Positions 52,988 through 61,079 of a DNA stretch of 64,000 nucleotides are shown here, piece by piece (the first letter of the stretch is position 1; each line of letters starts with the position of its first letter). Origin of the DNA: Bacillota bacterium (GTDB lineage Bacteria > Bacillota > Clostridia > Lachnospirales > Lachnospiraceae); the NCBI GenBank assembly GCA_023392615.1, contig JAEVYT010000030.1, forward strand, positions 310,001-374,000, written 5' to 3'. The notes beneath the pieces were generated by a model, which was not told the origin of the DNA, ran no database searches, and worked only from the letters and a program-made list of their open reading frames with translations. The position numbers and the translations under genes were made by a program.

Positions 52988-53728
52988 ATGCTTTTAAAAT
53001 TATCAATTCAAAACAAATTTCAATTTCGGATGATCCCGGATCTAAAGACGATTCTATTCGGTCATAAGGGTGAAATACATTATATAGGCGGTGCGGAAGT
53101 GTTACCCCCACCACTTGATTCTGTAAAAGAAGCAGAAGTAATCTCAATGTTAGGCACGGAACGAGATAGTGAGATGAAATCAATCCTTGTTGAACATAAC
53201 TTACGTTTAGTCGTATACATAGCTAAGAAATTTGACAATACCGGTGTTGGTGTAGAAGATTTAATTTCAATTGGTACAATCGGTCTGATTAAAGCGATTA
53301 ACACCTATAATCCGGAGAAAAATATTAAGTTAGCAACTTACGCTTCGCGTTGTATCGAGAATGAGATTTTGATGTATTTGAGAAGAAATAACAAGACAAA
53401 GCTGGAAGTGTCCATTGATGAGCCTCTTAATGTAGATTGGGATGGTAATGAGCTACTTCTTTCGGATATATTAGGTACGGAAGAGGATGTTATATATCGT
53501 AATATTGAAGAAGAGGTAGACCGTAAGCTCTTAAGAAAGGCTTTATCGAAATTATCTGAGCGTGAGCGAGTAATTGTAGACCTGAGATTTGGATTGAATA
53601 CGGATGATGGAATTGAGAGAACACAAAAAGAAGTGGCTGATTTGCTTGGTATATCACAATCCTATATATCAAGACTGGAGAAGAAAATTATTAAGAGGTT
53701 AAAAAAAGAAATGGTACGTTTTGAATAG
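52988..53728 (+). CDS. sigE: Sporulation sigma factor sigma-E (pro-form)
   Basis: First mother-cell-specific sigma factor. The 246 residues include an N-terminal pro-sequence (about 1-30, MLLKLSIQNKFQFRMIPD...) that holds it inactive at the membrane. Cleavage by SpoIIGA is expected just before HYIGGAEVLPPPL. Region 2 is ENEILMYLRRNNK and GTIGLIKAINTYNPEK, and the region 4 helix-turn-helix is TQKEVADLLGISQSYISRLEKKI. ATG 52988 follows GGGAGG; a longer frame from 52946 lacks a site. It is linked to spoIIGA and lies 94 nt before sigG. Confidence 0.97.
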   Translation: MLLKLSIQNKFQFRMIPDLKTILFGHKGEIHYIGGAEVLPPPLDSVKEAEVISMLGTERDSEMKSILVEHNLRLVVYIAKKFDNTGVGVEDLISIGTIGLIKAINTYNPEKNIKLATYASRCIENEILMYLRRNNKTKLEVSIDEPLNVDWDGNELLLSDILGTEEDVIYRNIEEEVDRKLLRKALSKLSERERVIVDLRFGLNTDDGIERTQKEVADLLGISQSYISRLEKKIIKRLKKEMVRFE

Positions 53729-53781
53729 TTTTTGGTAATTATTTCTTTTCTAAAATTCGTATAAACATGAGCCAAAAAGTG

Positions 53782-53809
53782 AATCATTCTATAAAGAAAA
53801 AGAATGATT
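53782..53809 (+). promoter_or_regulatory. Hairpin and sigma-G-like -10 just before sigG
   Basis: AATCATTCT (53782-53790) and AGAATGATT (53801-53809) form a 9-bp stem that ends one base before the sigG ribosome site. CATTCTA (53785-53791) inside it fits the sigma-F/G -10 pattern CATNMTA, but no matching -35 element lies at 17-18 nt upstream. It may shield the ribosome site or be a promoter remnant. Confidence 0.4.
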
Positions 53810-53822
53810 CGGAGGTTTCGTT

Positions 53823-54599
53823 ATGGCTCTTTATAAGGTTGAGATTTGTGGTGTAAATACATCTAAGCTGCCGTTGTTGAAAAACAGTGAAAAGGAAGAA
53901 TTGTTTCAAAGGATTTTATCGGGCGATAAAGAAGCGAGAGAACTATATATTAAAGGTAACTTACGCCTGGTTTTATCTATAATTCAACGATTTTCTAATA
54001 GTAATGAGAATGTCGATGATCTTTTCCAAATAGGGTGTATAGGATTGATGAAAGCGATCGATAATTTTGATATTACTCAAAATGTAAAATTCTCTACTTA
54101 TGCAGTTCCGATGATAATCGGAGAGATAAGAAGATATCTTAGGGATAATAATGCAATTAGGGTTAGTCGTTCTTTGAGGGATACTGCATATAAAGCAATT
54201 TATGCAAAAGAGGCATTGGTGAAGAAGAATGAAAAGGAACCGACAATCACCGAGATTGCACAGGAGATTGGCATCAGTAAAGAAGATATTGTGTATGCAC
54301 TGGATGCAATTCAAAGTCCCGTATCCTTATATGATCCGGTATATGTAGAAGGCGGAGATGCATTATATATTATGGATCAGGTAAGTGATAAAAAGAATAA
54401 GGAAGAGAATTGGATTGAAGAAATCTCGTTAAAGGAGGCTATGGATAAACTAACAGCTAGAGAGCATAACATTATTAAACTTCGTTTCTTTGAGGGGAAA
54501 ACTCAGATGGAAGTAGCTAAAGAAATCAATATCTCGCAGGCGCAAGTTAGCAGGCTTGAAAAGTCTGCTCTCAAAAACATGAGAAATTATTTGGGTTAA
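53823..54599 (+). CDS. sigG: Sporulation sigma factor sigma-G
   Basis: Late forespore-specific sigma factor. The 258 residues begin with the typical KVEICGVNTSKLPLLKN. Region 2 is NLRLVLSIIQRF and LFQIGCIGLMKAIDNFD, and region 4 is TQMEVAKEINISQAQVSRLEKSALK. GGAGG precedes ATG 53823. It follows sigE with a 94-nt gap containing a hairpin, an arrangement seen in Bacillus, where sigG also has its own forespore promoter. A terminator follows at 54660. Confidence 0.97.
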   Translation: MALYKVEICGVNTSKLPLLKNSEKEELFQRILSGDKEARELYIKGNLRLVLSIIQRFSNSNENVDDLFQIGCIGLMKAIDNFDITQNVKFSTYAVPMIIGEIRRYLRDNNAIRVSRSLRDTAYKAIYAKEALVKKNEKEPTITEIAQEIGISKEDIVYALDAIQSPVSLYDPVYVEGGDALYIMDQVSDKKNKEENWIEEISLKEAMDKLTAREHNIIKLRFFEGKTQMEVAKEINISQAQVSRLEKSALKNMRNYLG

Positions 54600-54659
54600 A
54601 AGGAGAAAGAAATTAATTCATCCTATGATGAATTGATTTTATATAGAATATAATGAAGA

Positions 54660-54698
54660 GGGTTGCCGTATTTCAAAAGCGGCACCCTTTTCATTTTT
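54660..54698 (+). terminator. Intrinsic terminator after sigG
   Basis: GGGTTGCCG (54660-54668) pairs with CGGCACCC (54680-54687), with one bulged base, followed by TTTTCATTTTT. A weaker AATTCATC/GATGAATT hairpin lies just upstream at about 54615-54634. Confidence 0.8.
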
Positions 54699-54746
54699 GG
54701 GTAAAAATATTATTGATGTTGTTTATTCATGCAGGAGAAAATTGTT

Positions 54747-54775
54747 TTGCAAATTGTGATAAAAGTGTGTATTAT
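54747..54775 (+). promoter_or_regulatory. Probable sigma-A promoter of the GHKL/LytTR pair
   Basis: TTGCAA (54747-54752), a 17-nt spacer and TATTAT (54770-54775), 90 nt before the kinase start and downstream of the sigG terminator. The two-component genes therefore look like an independent unit. Confidence 0.55.
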
Positions 54776-54864
54776 ATGAATAGGGATTTCGCCTCATATG
54801 GTGATAAAATAGATATGTAATACAACAATAATATAATGGCATAAGAGATGAGGTAAATAAAAAA

Positions 54865-56175
54865 ATGGATATTATTCGAACACTGCTAATCTATTTTCCA
54901 GCTATGATTGAATGTTATATTTTATATCGAGTAATCGTTGCTATCCTGGAACCGAAATATAAAATAGCGACGATAGCAATGATATCTACACAATTTTTCT
55001 TTATGATAATAAAAAGAGTAACGCTTCAGTATCCGGAGTTTGCTAAATACCAAGTATTTACAACATTATTTTTAATCATTTGCATCTATATTTGTATTCA
55101 TTTTTTAACAAGGAATAGTTTAGTAGAAAAACTTACTTGGTTTATTCTGTATTACTTTGGTTTATTTACCATGGAATTATTGACGCTTCTATTTTTAGGT
55201 TTAGTGCTGAAACAGAATGTAAAATCAATAGGTGATTTAGACCAGTCAGGATTAATTGTAGTTGCAATTGGTAAGTTTATAACATTGTTATTATTTGAAT
55301 GGGTTATTCGGATTAGAAAAGGCAAATTTATTATCGGAATATCCTATTTTAGAGAATTAGTAGCAGTTTGTCTGTTCAATTTATTACTTTTACTGGGACT
55401 TGTTTATTTGTGCTATAATAAACAGATAATTGTTCATCATATAGATGATATAGTCACAGTTACATTGTTTTTAGTTTTTGTAATAACGATGAATTCAGTA
55501 GCTTTAATATTCAGAATTGAAAAAAAGTCAAATCAGGAAATTGAGACACAACTTAAGCTTCAACAAATTGAACATGAACTTGAACTTAATAATAATATTG
55601 TAGAAATGACAGACAAATTAAGCAAGTTGCGTCATGATATGAATAACCATATTGGTGTTTTAAACGCTCTGGTTAAAACAAAAAAGTATACTGACCTGGA
55701 AGAATATATACAACAAATGTATGAAGATGTAGAACTGGCGAATGATCTCGTAATAAAAGGCAATAAGGTGGTTGCTGTTTTATTAAATGCAAAAAAAGCG
55801 CTTGCAAAACAAAAAAATATCGAATTCTCTAGTTTTGTGGGAGCACAGGAATTTAATATGCAGAATAAAGATATCTGTGCCCTGCTAGGTAATATATTGG
55901 ACAATGCAATTGAAGCTGCAGAAAAATGCAGAAGCAAGAAATATGTTCAACTTATGATTCAAAAGACGGAAGAAGGGAATGTTATTAGTTGTGAAAATTC
56001 GTTCGGAATTAAACCAATCGTAAAAAAAGGACGCTTTATTACAAATAAAGAAAACAATCAATTACATGGTATTGGAACGGATCATATAAGGCAGATAGTT
56101 ACAAAATATAACGGTGAATTGAATTTTGATTATGATGATGAAACATTTAATCTTCGCATTGTAATTCCGGCATAA
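54865..56175 (+). CDS. GHKL-type membrane histidine kinase (AgrC-like)
   Basis: A 436-residue sensor kinase with six or so N-terminal membrane helices (to about 215), a coiled-coil stretch rich in Glu/Leu, and a dimerisation region with SKLRHDMNNHIGVLNALV. Its His near residue 257 is the likely phosphoacceptor. A GHKL ATPase domain has LLGNILDNAIEAAEKC (N box) and GIGTDHIRQIV. This is the HPK10/AgrC layout used in peptide quorum sensing, but no agrB or clear agrD-like gene lies nearby. The ribosome site is a GAGG 13 nt upstream, rather far. The LytTR regulator is downstream. Confidence 0.88.
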   Translation: MDIIRTLLIYFPAMIECYILYRVIVAILEPKYKIATIAMISTQFFFMIIKRVTLQYPEFAKYQVFTTLFLIICIYICIHFLTRNSLVEKLTWFILYYFGLFTMELLTLLFLGLVLKQNVKSIGDLDQSGLIVVAIGKFITLLLFEWVIRIRKGKFIIGISYFRELVAVCLFNLLLLLGLVYLCYNKQIIVHHIDDIVTVTLFLVFVITMNSVALIFRIEKKSNQEIETQLKLQQIEHELELNNNIVEMTDKLSKLRHDMNNHIGVLNALVKTKKYTDLEEYIQQMYEDVELANDLVIKGNKVVAVLLNAKKALAKQKNIEFSSFVGAQEFNMQNKDICALLGNILDNAIEAAEKCRSKKYVQLMIQKTEEGNVISCENSFGIKPIVKKGRFITNKENNQLHGIGTDHIRQIVTKYNGELNFDYDDETFNLRIVIPA

Positions 56176-56325
56176 CGAGAGTAAAAATTTAATTAACCAG
56201 ATAGAAAAAAACAAGTATTAAGATTAATATAATAAAAATACTATAATTTTAATACTACTTACGAAAGATAATCAATTATGTTTTCATATAAAAGTATCAT
56301 AATTAAATACGCAGGCGGAGGAATT

Positions 56326-57045
56326 ATGAAAATCAACATAGTTGTATGTGATGATGAAAATATTGCTTTAAAAATTAATTGTACCTATATTGAGGAATTA
56401 TCAAAAAAATACCGAATTGACACAAAAATAACTGGGTTTTTAAGTGGGGAACATTTACTGGAATATGTTGAGGACAATGTGATCGATATCGCTTTTCTCG
56501 ATATAGATTTAAAGGGTATGGATGGAATAACTCTAGCTTCTAGGTTATTACGTAAAAATCCTAAGATTGCAACCATCTTTGTTACAAGTCACCGGGAATA
56601 CGCTTATGATGCCTTTACAGTGGAAGCCTTTAGCTATTTAACGAAACCGATTGACCCTGATAGATTGGAACGTATATTCAAAAAGGCAATATTACATGTG
56701 AATGATATGTATAATCGCGTTCAAAGAGTGCCTCTTATTATTACTGAAGGTAATATTAAAAGGAAAATTAATCAATCAAATATTATGTTTATTGAGAGAA
56801 TCGGTGCTCAAAGCATCATTGTTACTAGAGCAGGAAATTATTCTGTTTATGAATCGATTACATCTCTGATTGGACGATTGGAGATGAACTTTCTTCAGAT
56901 TAATCAAGGAATTATTGTAAATATGGATGAAATTTCTTCCGTCGAAGGGAATACCGTTGAGATGAAAAATAATAGAACATTCTCAATTGGCAGAACTTTT
57001 AGTAAGGATGCAAAAAAAGCATATTTAGAATATCCTAAGGTATAA
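56326..57045 (+). CDS. LytTR-type response regulator
   Basis: A 239-residue regulator: receiver domain (about 1-120) with VCDDENI acidic pair, phosphoacceptor in IAFLDIDLKGMDG, and the Lys in YLTKPIDP. The LytTR DNA-binding domain (about 135-239) has INQSNIMFIERIGAQSIIV and FLQINQGIIVNMDEISSVEGNTV. ATG 56326 follows GGCGGAGG; the upstream extension of 16 residues lacks a ribosome site. It forms a pair with the GHKL kinase. The 410-nt gap after it contains a 20-bp palindrome and a terminator, but no direct repeats that I could assign as LytTR sites. Confidence 0.9.
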   Translation: MKINIVVCDDENIALKINCTYIEELSKKYRIDTKITGFLSGEHLLEYVEDNVIDIAFLDIDLKGMDGITLASRLLRKNPKIATIFVTSHREYAYDAFTVEAFSYLTKPIDPDRLERIFKKAILHVNDMYNRVQRVPLIITEGNIKRKINQSNIMFIERIGAQSIIVTRAGNYSVYESITSLIGRLEMNFLQINQGIIVNMDEISSVEGNTVEMKNNRTFSIGRTFSKDAKKAYLEYPKV

Positions 57046-57202
57046 ATACGTATAGAAATATGCATAATTTTGAATTTGTAGAAAAAATATAGAAAATATC
57101 TTACGAAATTGTAAATTACTGAAAAAGTGCCAAATGCGAAGGAATATATGCCGAATAATATGGAATGTAAATTTTTGTTATGATATATAACGTAACATGA
57201 TG

Positions 57203-57222
57203 AATAAATAACGTTATTTATT
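57203..57222. promoter_or_regulatory. Perfect 20-bp palindrome
   Basis: AATAAATAACGTTATTTATT is its own reverse complement and lies 158 nt after the LytTR gene and 253 nt before the next start. Such continuous symmetry suits a dimeric repressor site; as RNA it would leave no loop. Function unknown. Confidence 0.55.
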
Positions 57223-57328
57223 TCTGCTTACTTGATGTATAATTATAAATCTGATATTTTATATATAAAGTTACAAAATTTTATTATACTTTAATTTCGG
57301 GTTGTATGGGGAATATATAACATAAATG

Positions 57329-57377
57329 TATGCATAGATAATACTTGGCAAGCGGTATTGACTATGCATATTTTTAT
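57329..57377 (+). terminator. Intrinsic terminator in the 57-kb gap
   Basis: TATGCATAG (57329-57337) pairs with CTATGCATA (57362-57370), extended by AATAC/GTATT inside, and is followed by TTTTTATT. It probably ends transcription from the two-component genes, 80 nt before the next start. Confidence 0.7.
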
Positions 57378-57455
57378 TATGATAATTTTAGATGACATGG
57401 TAATAATAAAATATTGTTTCAAGTACATTATAGTAAGCAGAAAAATAGGGAAATT

Positions 57456-58493
57456 ATGAATTCACAAATTGTAAGCAGAAAAAATCAAATCAGAAGCCTG
57501 ATATTTATATTATTACTAATGACAATAACAATGATAGTTTTATTAAAAGGATATTCTATCCATGATTTAATTCAAGTGATTAGGACATCCAGCCCGATTT
57601 ACTTAATAACGGGTATATTGTTGATGATTTTGTATCTTGGAAGTCAGGCGCTAAATCTATATATTATACTGAACGGGTTGGGTCATCAGGTAACGTTGCG
57701 ACGAAGTCTGCAATATATATTTGTAGGATATTATTTTGGAGCGATTACACCCTGTGCCAGTGGGGCACAACCCGCACAGCTCTTCTATATGAATAAAGAT
57801 AAAATTCGTGTAGATTTATCCGCTATTGCTATATTTTATATGGTTTTTGTCAGCCAGATAGTGATACTTTTTCTCGGAGGAATCTTAACATTAGCTCAGC
57901 TACCTGTTTTTCTTCGTTTGCAAAATTGGCTGAAATATTTGTTAGCGGCAGGGGGGATATTTACCTTTGGTCTCATTCTTATCTTAACTGCGCTAATGTT
58001 CTCACAAAAAATTGTCCCGTATATACTGAGTCTTGGTTTTAAGATTGGGACAAGATGGCGCATTATCAAGGATGTTGAGAAAACGAAGGGCAAAATGGAA
58101 GCAATGATCCTCTCCTATAAAGAAAAATCCAAGCTGCTTATCAAGCATCCGGATTTATTCTTTAAGGTTTTTTCAGTTACAATTGTGCAATGGTTATTTT
58201 ATTATCTTATCTCTTATATGGTATATCGTAGCTTTGGTCATAATGATCACAGTGGATTTGAACTAGTAACAGGACAATCCATAATCAGTATAGCGGTAAC
58301 GGCAGTTCCATTACCAGGGTCAGTAGGTATAGCGGAGAAAGCATTTTTAATGATTTTTCAACCGTATTATACTCAACAACAATTACCATCCGCGATGCTG
58401 TTAAGTAGAATTATAAACTTTTATCTACCGTTATTTATTAGTTTTGTCGTATATCTTTTTGTTCATCTAAGAGTGATGAAAAAGGGAAATTAA
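57456..58493 (+). CDS. Flippase-like membrane protein (lysylphosphatidylglycerol synthase TM-region family)
   Basis: A 345-residue membrane protein with about eight helices, belonging to the UPF0104/LPG synthase transmembrane family (AglD2, YbhN-like). Family hallmarks seen are GYYFGAITPCASGAQPAQLFYM (about 90-111) and the C-terminal AVTAVPLPGSVGIAEKAF. The aminoacyl-transferase domain of MprF is absent, so this is the stand-alone flippase-like form. The substrate, probably a lipid, is unknown. ATG at 57456 is preferred to a longer frame from 57414, but its ribosome site (AGGG) is weak. It converges on the ROK gene across a repeat element. Confidence 0.82.
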   Translation: MNSQIVSRKNQIRSLIFILLLMTITMIVLLKGYSIHDLIQVIRTSSPIYLITGILLMILYLGSQALNLYIILNGLGHQVTLRRSLQYIFVGYYFGAITPCASGAQPAQLFYMNKDKIRVDLSAIAIFYMVFVSQIVILFLGGILTLAQLPVFLRLQNWLKYLLAAGGIFTFGLILILTALMFSQKIVPYILSLGFKIGTRWRIIKDVEKTKGKMEAMILSYKEKSKLLIKHPDLFFKVFSVTIVQWLFYYLISYMVYRSFGHNDHSGFELVTGQSIISIAVTAVPLPGSVGIAEKAFLMIFQPYYTQQQLPSAMLLSRIINFYLPLFISFVVYLFVHLRVMKKGN

Positions 58494-58494
58494 A

Positions 58495-58549
58495 GGGTGT
58501 TGCAATATTATAATATTTATAAGGAACTATATTATCTTGCAATATCCCC
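58495..58549. repeat. Short copy of the GGGATATTGC inverted-repeat element
   Basis: Plus-strand GGGTGTTGCAATATTATA (from 58495) pairs imperfectly with TATTATCTTGCAATATCCCC (to 58549). It contains AAGGAACTATATTAT (58521-58535), 13 of 15 identical to the 37683 copy. Its GATATTGCAAGATAATA arm (minus strand) closely matches the right arm of the 37657-37791 element. It sits between two convergent genes and overlaps the last codons and stop of the ROK gene, so it probably works as their shared terminator. Confidence 0.75.
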
Positions 58550-59422
58550 AAACTTCTCTAGCTCTAGTTTTGCCAGCGCTAGACAACCCATAATTCCCTG
58601 ATTATCATTTAATGATGCGGGTACAATGTAATTTGTAAGATCCTTCATCTGAGGGGTATCGATATAATCGTTCAGTAAGGTTGTAACATTCTTATGAATT
58701 AGTGGGAAAAGCTGAGTTTGATGCATTACTCCGCCACCCAGAACGATCTTATGGGGGGAGAGTGTAAGGATATAATTAACAATTCCCTGAGCAATGTAAT
58801 ATGCCTCCATATCCCACACTTCCATTTTGTCTACGAGATCATAGGCCTTTTGATTCCAGCGCATCTCAATTGCTGGTCCTGAAGCCAAGCCTTCAAAACA
58901 ATTAGGATGATAAGGGCATACGCCTTTAAAGCTATCCATTGGGTGCTTGCTTAATAAAATATGACCGCCTTCTGGGTGAAGCATACCGTGTACCAATCCC
59001 CCGTTCATATAGATACCAACACCAATTCCTGTTCCAATTGTAATATAGATTCCAGAAGGTAGCCCTTTCATACAGCCCCAAGTGGCTTCACCAAGAGCGG
59101 ATGCATTCACATCCGTATCAAACCCTATTGGTATATCAAGAACTGTCTTTAAGGTTCCCACAATATTATAATTTGCCCAAGCTAATTTTGGAGTAGAAGT
59201 GATATATCCATAGGTAGGAGAGTTACGATCTAAGTCAATCGGGCCAAAGGAACCGACACCGAGAGCGGAGATGTTTTGATCTCTAAAATATTGAAGAATA
59301 TTAGCCATAGTAATATCGGGTGTTTCTGTGGGTATGGTGCTTTGGTTTATGATCTCTCCCTTTTCATTTCCTATTGCCATTACCATCTTAGTTCCGCCTG
59401 CTTCCAGGGCTCCAAATAACAT
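58532..59422 (-). CDS. ROK family sugar kinase, fructokinase-like
   Basis: A 296-residue ROK-family kinase. N-terminal ATP site FGALEAGGTKMVMAIG, central TIGTGIGVGIYMNGGLVHG, and the ROK zinc motif H-x9-C-x2-H-x2-C with EG following (CPYHPNCFEGLASGPAIEMRW). These fit the ScrK/GmuE fructokinase branch more than glucokinase. It phosphorylates a hexose with ATP; fructose is the best guess. GGAGG is 7 nt before ATG 59422, so this is preferred to the ATG at 59428. The final residues (GDIAR) are encoded inside a repeat element. It is not near any sugar transporter in this window. Confidence 0.88.
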   Translation of the reverse strand: MLFGALEAGGTKMVMAIGNEKGEIINQSTIPTETPDITMANILQYFRDQNISALGVGSFGPIDLDRNSPTYGYITSTPKLAWANYNIVGTLKTVLDIPIGFDTDVNASALGEATWGCMKGLPSGIYITIGTGIGVGIYMNGGLVHGMLHPEGGHILLSKHPMDSFKGVCPYHPNCFEGLASGPAIEMRWNQKAYDLVDKMEVWDMEAYYIAQGIVNYILTLSPHKIVLGGGVMHQTQLFPLIHKNVTTLLNDYIDTPQMKDLTNYIVPASLNDNQGIMGCLALAKLELEKFGDIAR

Positions 59423-59602
59423 AAGCATTCCTCCGATGTGATAAAATTACTCGCTCTTATCCGTAAGAAAAGAGCGGTGTTATATGATTTATTATATAAA
59501 ATTACTGAGTAAAAAAACAGAACTATTTATTGGTTTTGCTAAAAAATAGATTCCTTTAATATGTTCACTCAGATTCTTGGATTCTATTCCAATTAGTTAG
59601 AA

Positions 59603-59631
59603 TTGGATAAAATAAAGACATGTGCTATACT
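59603..59631 (+). promoter_or_regulatory. Probable sigma-A promoter of the zinc-ribbon gene
   Basis: TTGGAT (59603-59608), a 17-nt spacer and TATACT (59626-59631), 38 nt before the gene. Confidence 0.55.
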
Positions 59632-59669
59632 GTTTTTATACATAGATAGAAGAAAGGTATGGGATAAAT

Positions 59670-60041
59670 ATGTTTTTTGTTTTTGGTTTGGCTAATGGAG
59701 AAAAGAAAATTAATTTTGTTCAAACCGTAATATGTTCAAGATGCGGACAGTTTGGGCGTTGGGAAGCTTATGTAACATATATGTATTTTAGTTTGTTTTT
59801 TATTCCAATGGTAAAATGGGGAAAAAAATATTACATAAAAAGCAGCTGTTGTAACAGTGTTTATGAGATAGATAAGGAGCTGGGGAAGCGGATTCAAAGA
59901 GGAGAAGATATTATTCTTACAGAGGACGAGCTTCATCTTGTCAATCAATCCGTGAACCATTTTCATAAAAGCTGTCCAAGTTGCGGATGTCCTTTATCCA
60001 GTGATTTTTCATATTGTCCAAGATGTGGCTTTAAAATATAG
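59670..60041 (+). CDS. Zinc-ribbon protein
   Basis: A 123-residue protein with two cysteine clusters. The N-terminal part has VICSRCGQFGRW and later SSCCNSVYEI, consistent with the zinc-ribbon family that starts FFVFG and has the FFIPMVKWGKKYYI stretch. A C-terminal zinc ribbon has CPSCGCPL and CPRCGFKI. The central hydrophobic FSLFFIPMV is too short to be a clear membrane span. Function unknown. AGAAAGGTATGGG precedes ATG. It may be co-transcribed with the lipoprotein gene 109 nt downstream. Confidence 0.75.
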   Translation: MFFVFGLANGEKKINFVQTVICSRCGQFGRWEAYVTYMYFSLFFIPMVKWGKKYYIKSSCCNSVYEIDKELGKRIQRGEDIILTEDELHLVNQSVNHFHKSCPSCGCPLSSDFSYCPRCGFKI

Positions 60042-60150
60042 AAGTTAAAATCAATACCGGTACAAATTCATGGATATTAGCGGTGGGAAGGATATATATA
60101 GGATAAACTGCATAAGTATTAATGATACGTAATCATAGGGGGATTATTCT

Positions 60151-60912
60151 ATGAGGATTCAACTTCGATTATTAATTGGGCTTATTATTATAATGATGGC
60201 ATTCACAGGGTGTGAATTAAAGAAAGAAAAAGAAGTAGTAAATCAGAATACAACCGGCAAATCATCTATTACGAATGAACATATAAGTAAGAAGGGGATT
60301 GAAGCAGATTATCCGATTATTACAACTGAAAATAATTCGAAAGATACTACAATTTGGAACCAGATAATTAAAAAGGATTTTGATAAAATATTGGATATCT
60401 ATTCCTTTGAGCCATTCCCGGGACTTACCCCTGAGCCAACAAGTAGCAATGTAATATTAAAGGTTAGTTATCAGATTAAATTGAATAATAATAATTATAG
60501 TAGCTTTTATTATCTGGCTGATTTTAACGCTCCATATTCGGCACATCCAACAGAGCTATCCTATACAACGAATATAGATAAAAGAAAGAATCAAAGAACA
60601 ATACTTGGCGATGTTGTTAACTTGAATGAGGACTTTGTGAAAGATTTTCGCAATTGGGATTTTATCTCAATAGAACAAGGGAATGCGGAGCTGGATTCAG
60701 CAATTAAAGATTATTTTAAAAATATAACGGATGAAGATCTTTTAAGAGGACTCCAAAATGCTGATATAATCGGTTCGGGTAATGTGTTAGATGCATATAG
60801 TTATATGACTCCCGAGAAGCTTGGTATATCTTTCGGGGTACCAAATTACATTGGAGACCATGTGGAATTTGAACGGGGATATGATAAGTTGGGAAAGTAT
60901 CTAAAAATATAA
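60151..60912 (+). CDS. Lipoprotein with DUF4163/DUF3298-like domain
   Basis: A 253-residue predicted lipoprotein. The signal peptide LRLLIGLIIIMMAFTGC ends in an FTGC lipobox (Cys near 21). The mature part resembles the DUF4163-DUF3298 pair found beside PdaC-type deacetylases and anti-sigma factors: KGIEADYPIITTENNSKDTTIWNQII early, and SFGVPNYIGDHVEFERGYDKLGKYL at the end, where the family has a conserved hydrophobic pattern. No catalytic domain is visible, so it is probably a surface-exposed sensing or binding module. GGGGGATTATTCT precedes ATG. It converges on nrdR. Confidence 0.72.
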   Translation: MRIQLRLLIGLIIIMMAFTGCELKKEKEVVNQNTTGKSSITNEHISKKGIEADYPIITTENNSKDTTIWNQIIKKDFDKILDIYSFEPFPGLTPEPTSSNVILKVSYQIKLNNNNYSSFYYLADFNAPYSAHPTELSYTTNIDKRKNQRTILGDVVNLNEDFVKDFRNWDFISIEQGNAELDSAIKDYFKNITDEDLLRGLQNADIIGSGNVLDAYSYMTPEKLGISFGVPNYIGDHVEFERGYDKLGKYLKI

Positions 60913-60994
60913 ATGAAAATCATGAAACAATCAAATAAAAAAGAACTGTTGCGTAGGAAATAGATAGTACGCCCGTAATAAATATTAAGAGAAA

Positions 60995-61030
60995 GAATCA
61001 ATAAAGGGGACTCTGTTTTGCAGAGTCCCC
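60995..61030 (-). terminator. Terminator of nrdR (minus strand)
   Basis: GGGGACTCTG (61006-61015) and CAGAGTCCCC (61021-61030) form a perfect 10-bp stem with a 5-nt loop. On the minus strand it is followed by TTTATTGATTCTTT, so it fits nrdR best; on the plus strand it may also limit read-through from the lipoprotein gene. Confidence 0.8.
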
Positions 61031-61079
61031 TGTTATGCTTCATACGATATTAGTTCGGAGAAACAGATTTCTTCTAGGG

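Noticed and set aside
53759..53791. Full sigma-G promoter (GTATA plus CATTCTA) before sigG
   Set aside because: The spacing is 21 nt rather than 17-18, so only the -10-like element was noted.
54653..54820. 55-codon frame starting MKRVAVFQKRHPF with two nearby cysteines, just before the GHKL kinase; considered as an AgrD-like signal peptide gene
   Set aside because: It has no ribosome site, its first codons form the sigG terminator hairpin, and its middle contains the promoter of the kinase gene. It lacks an AgrD-like layout.
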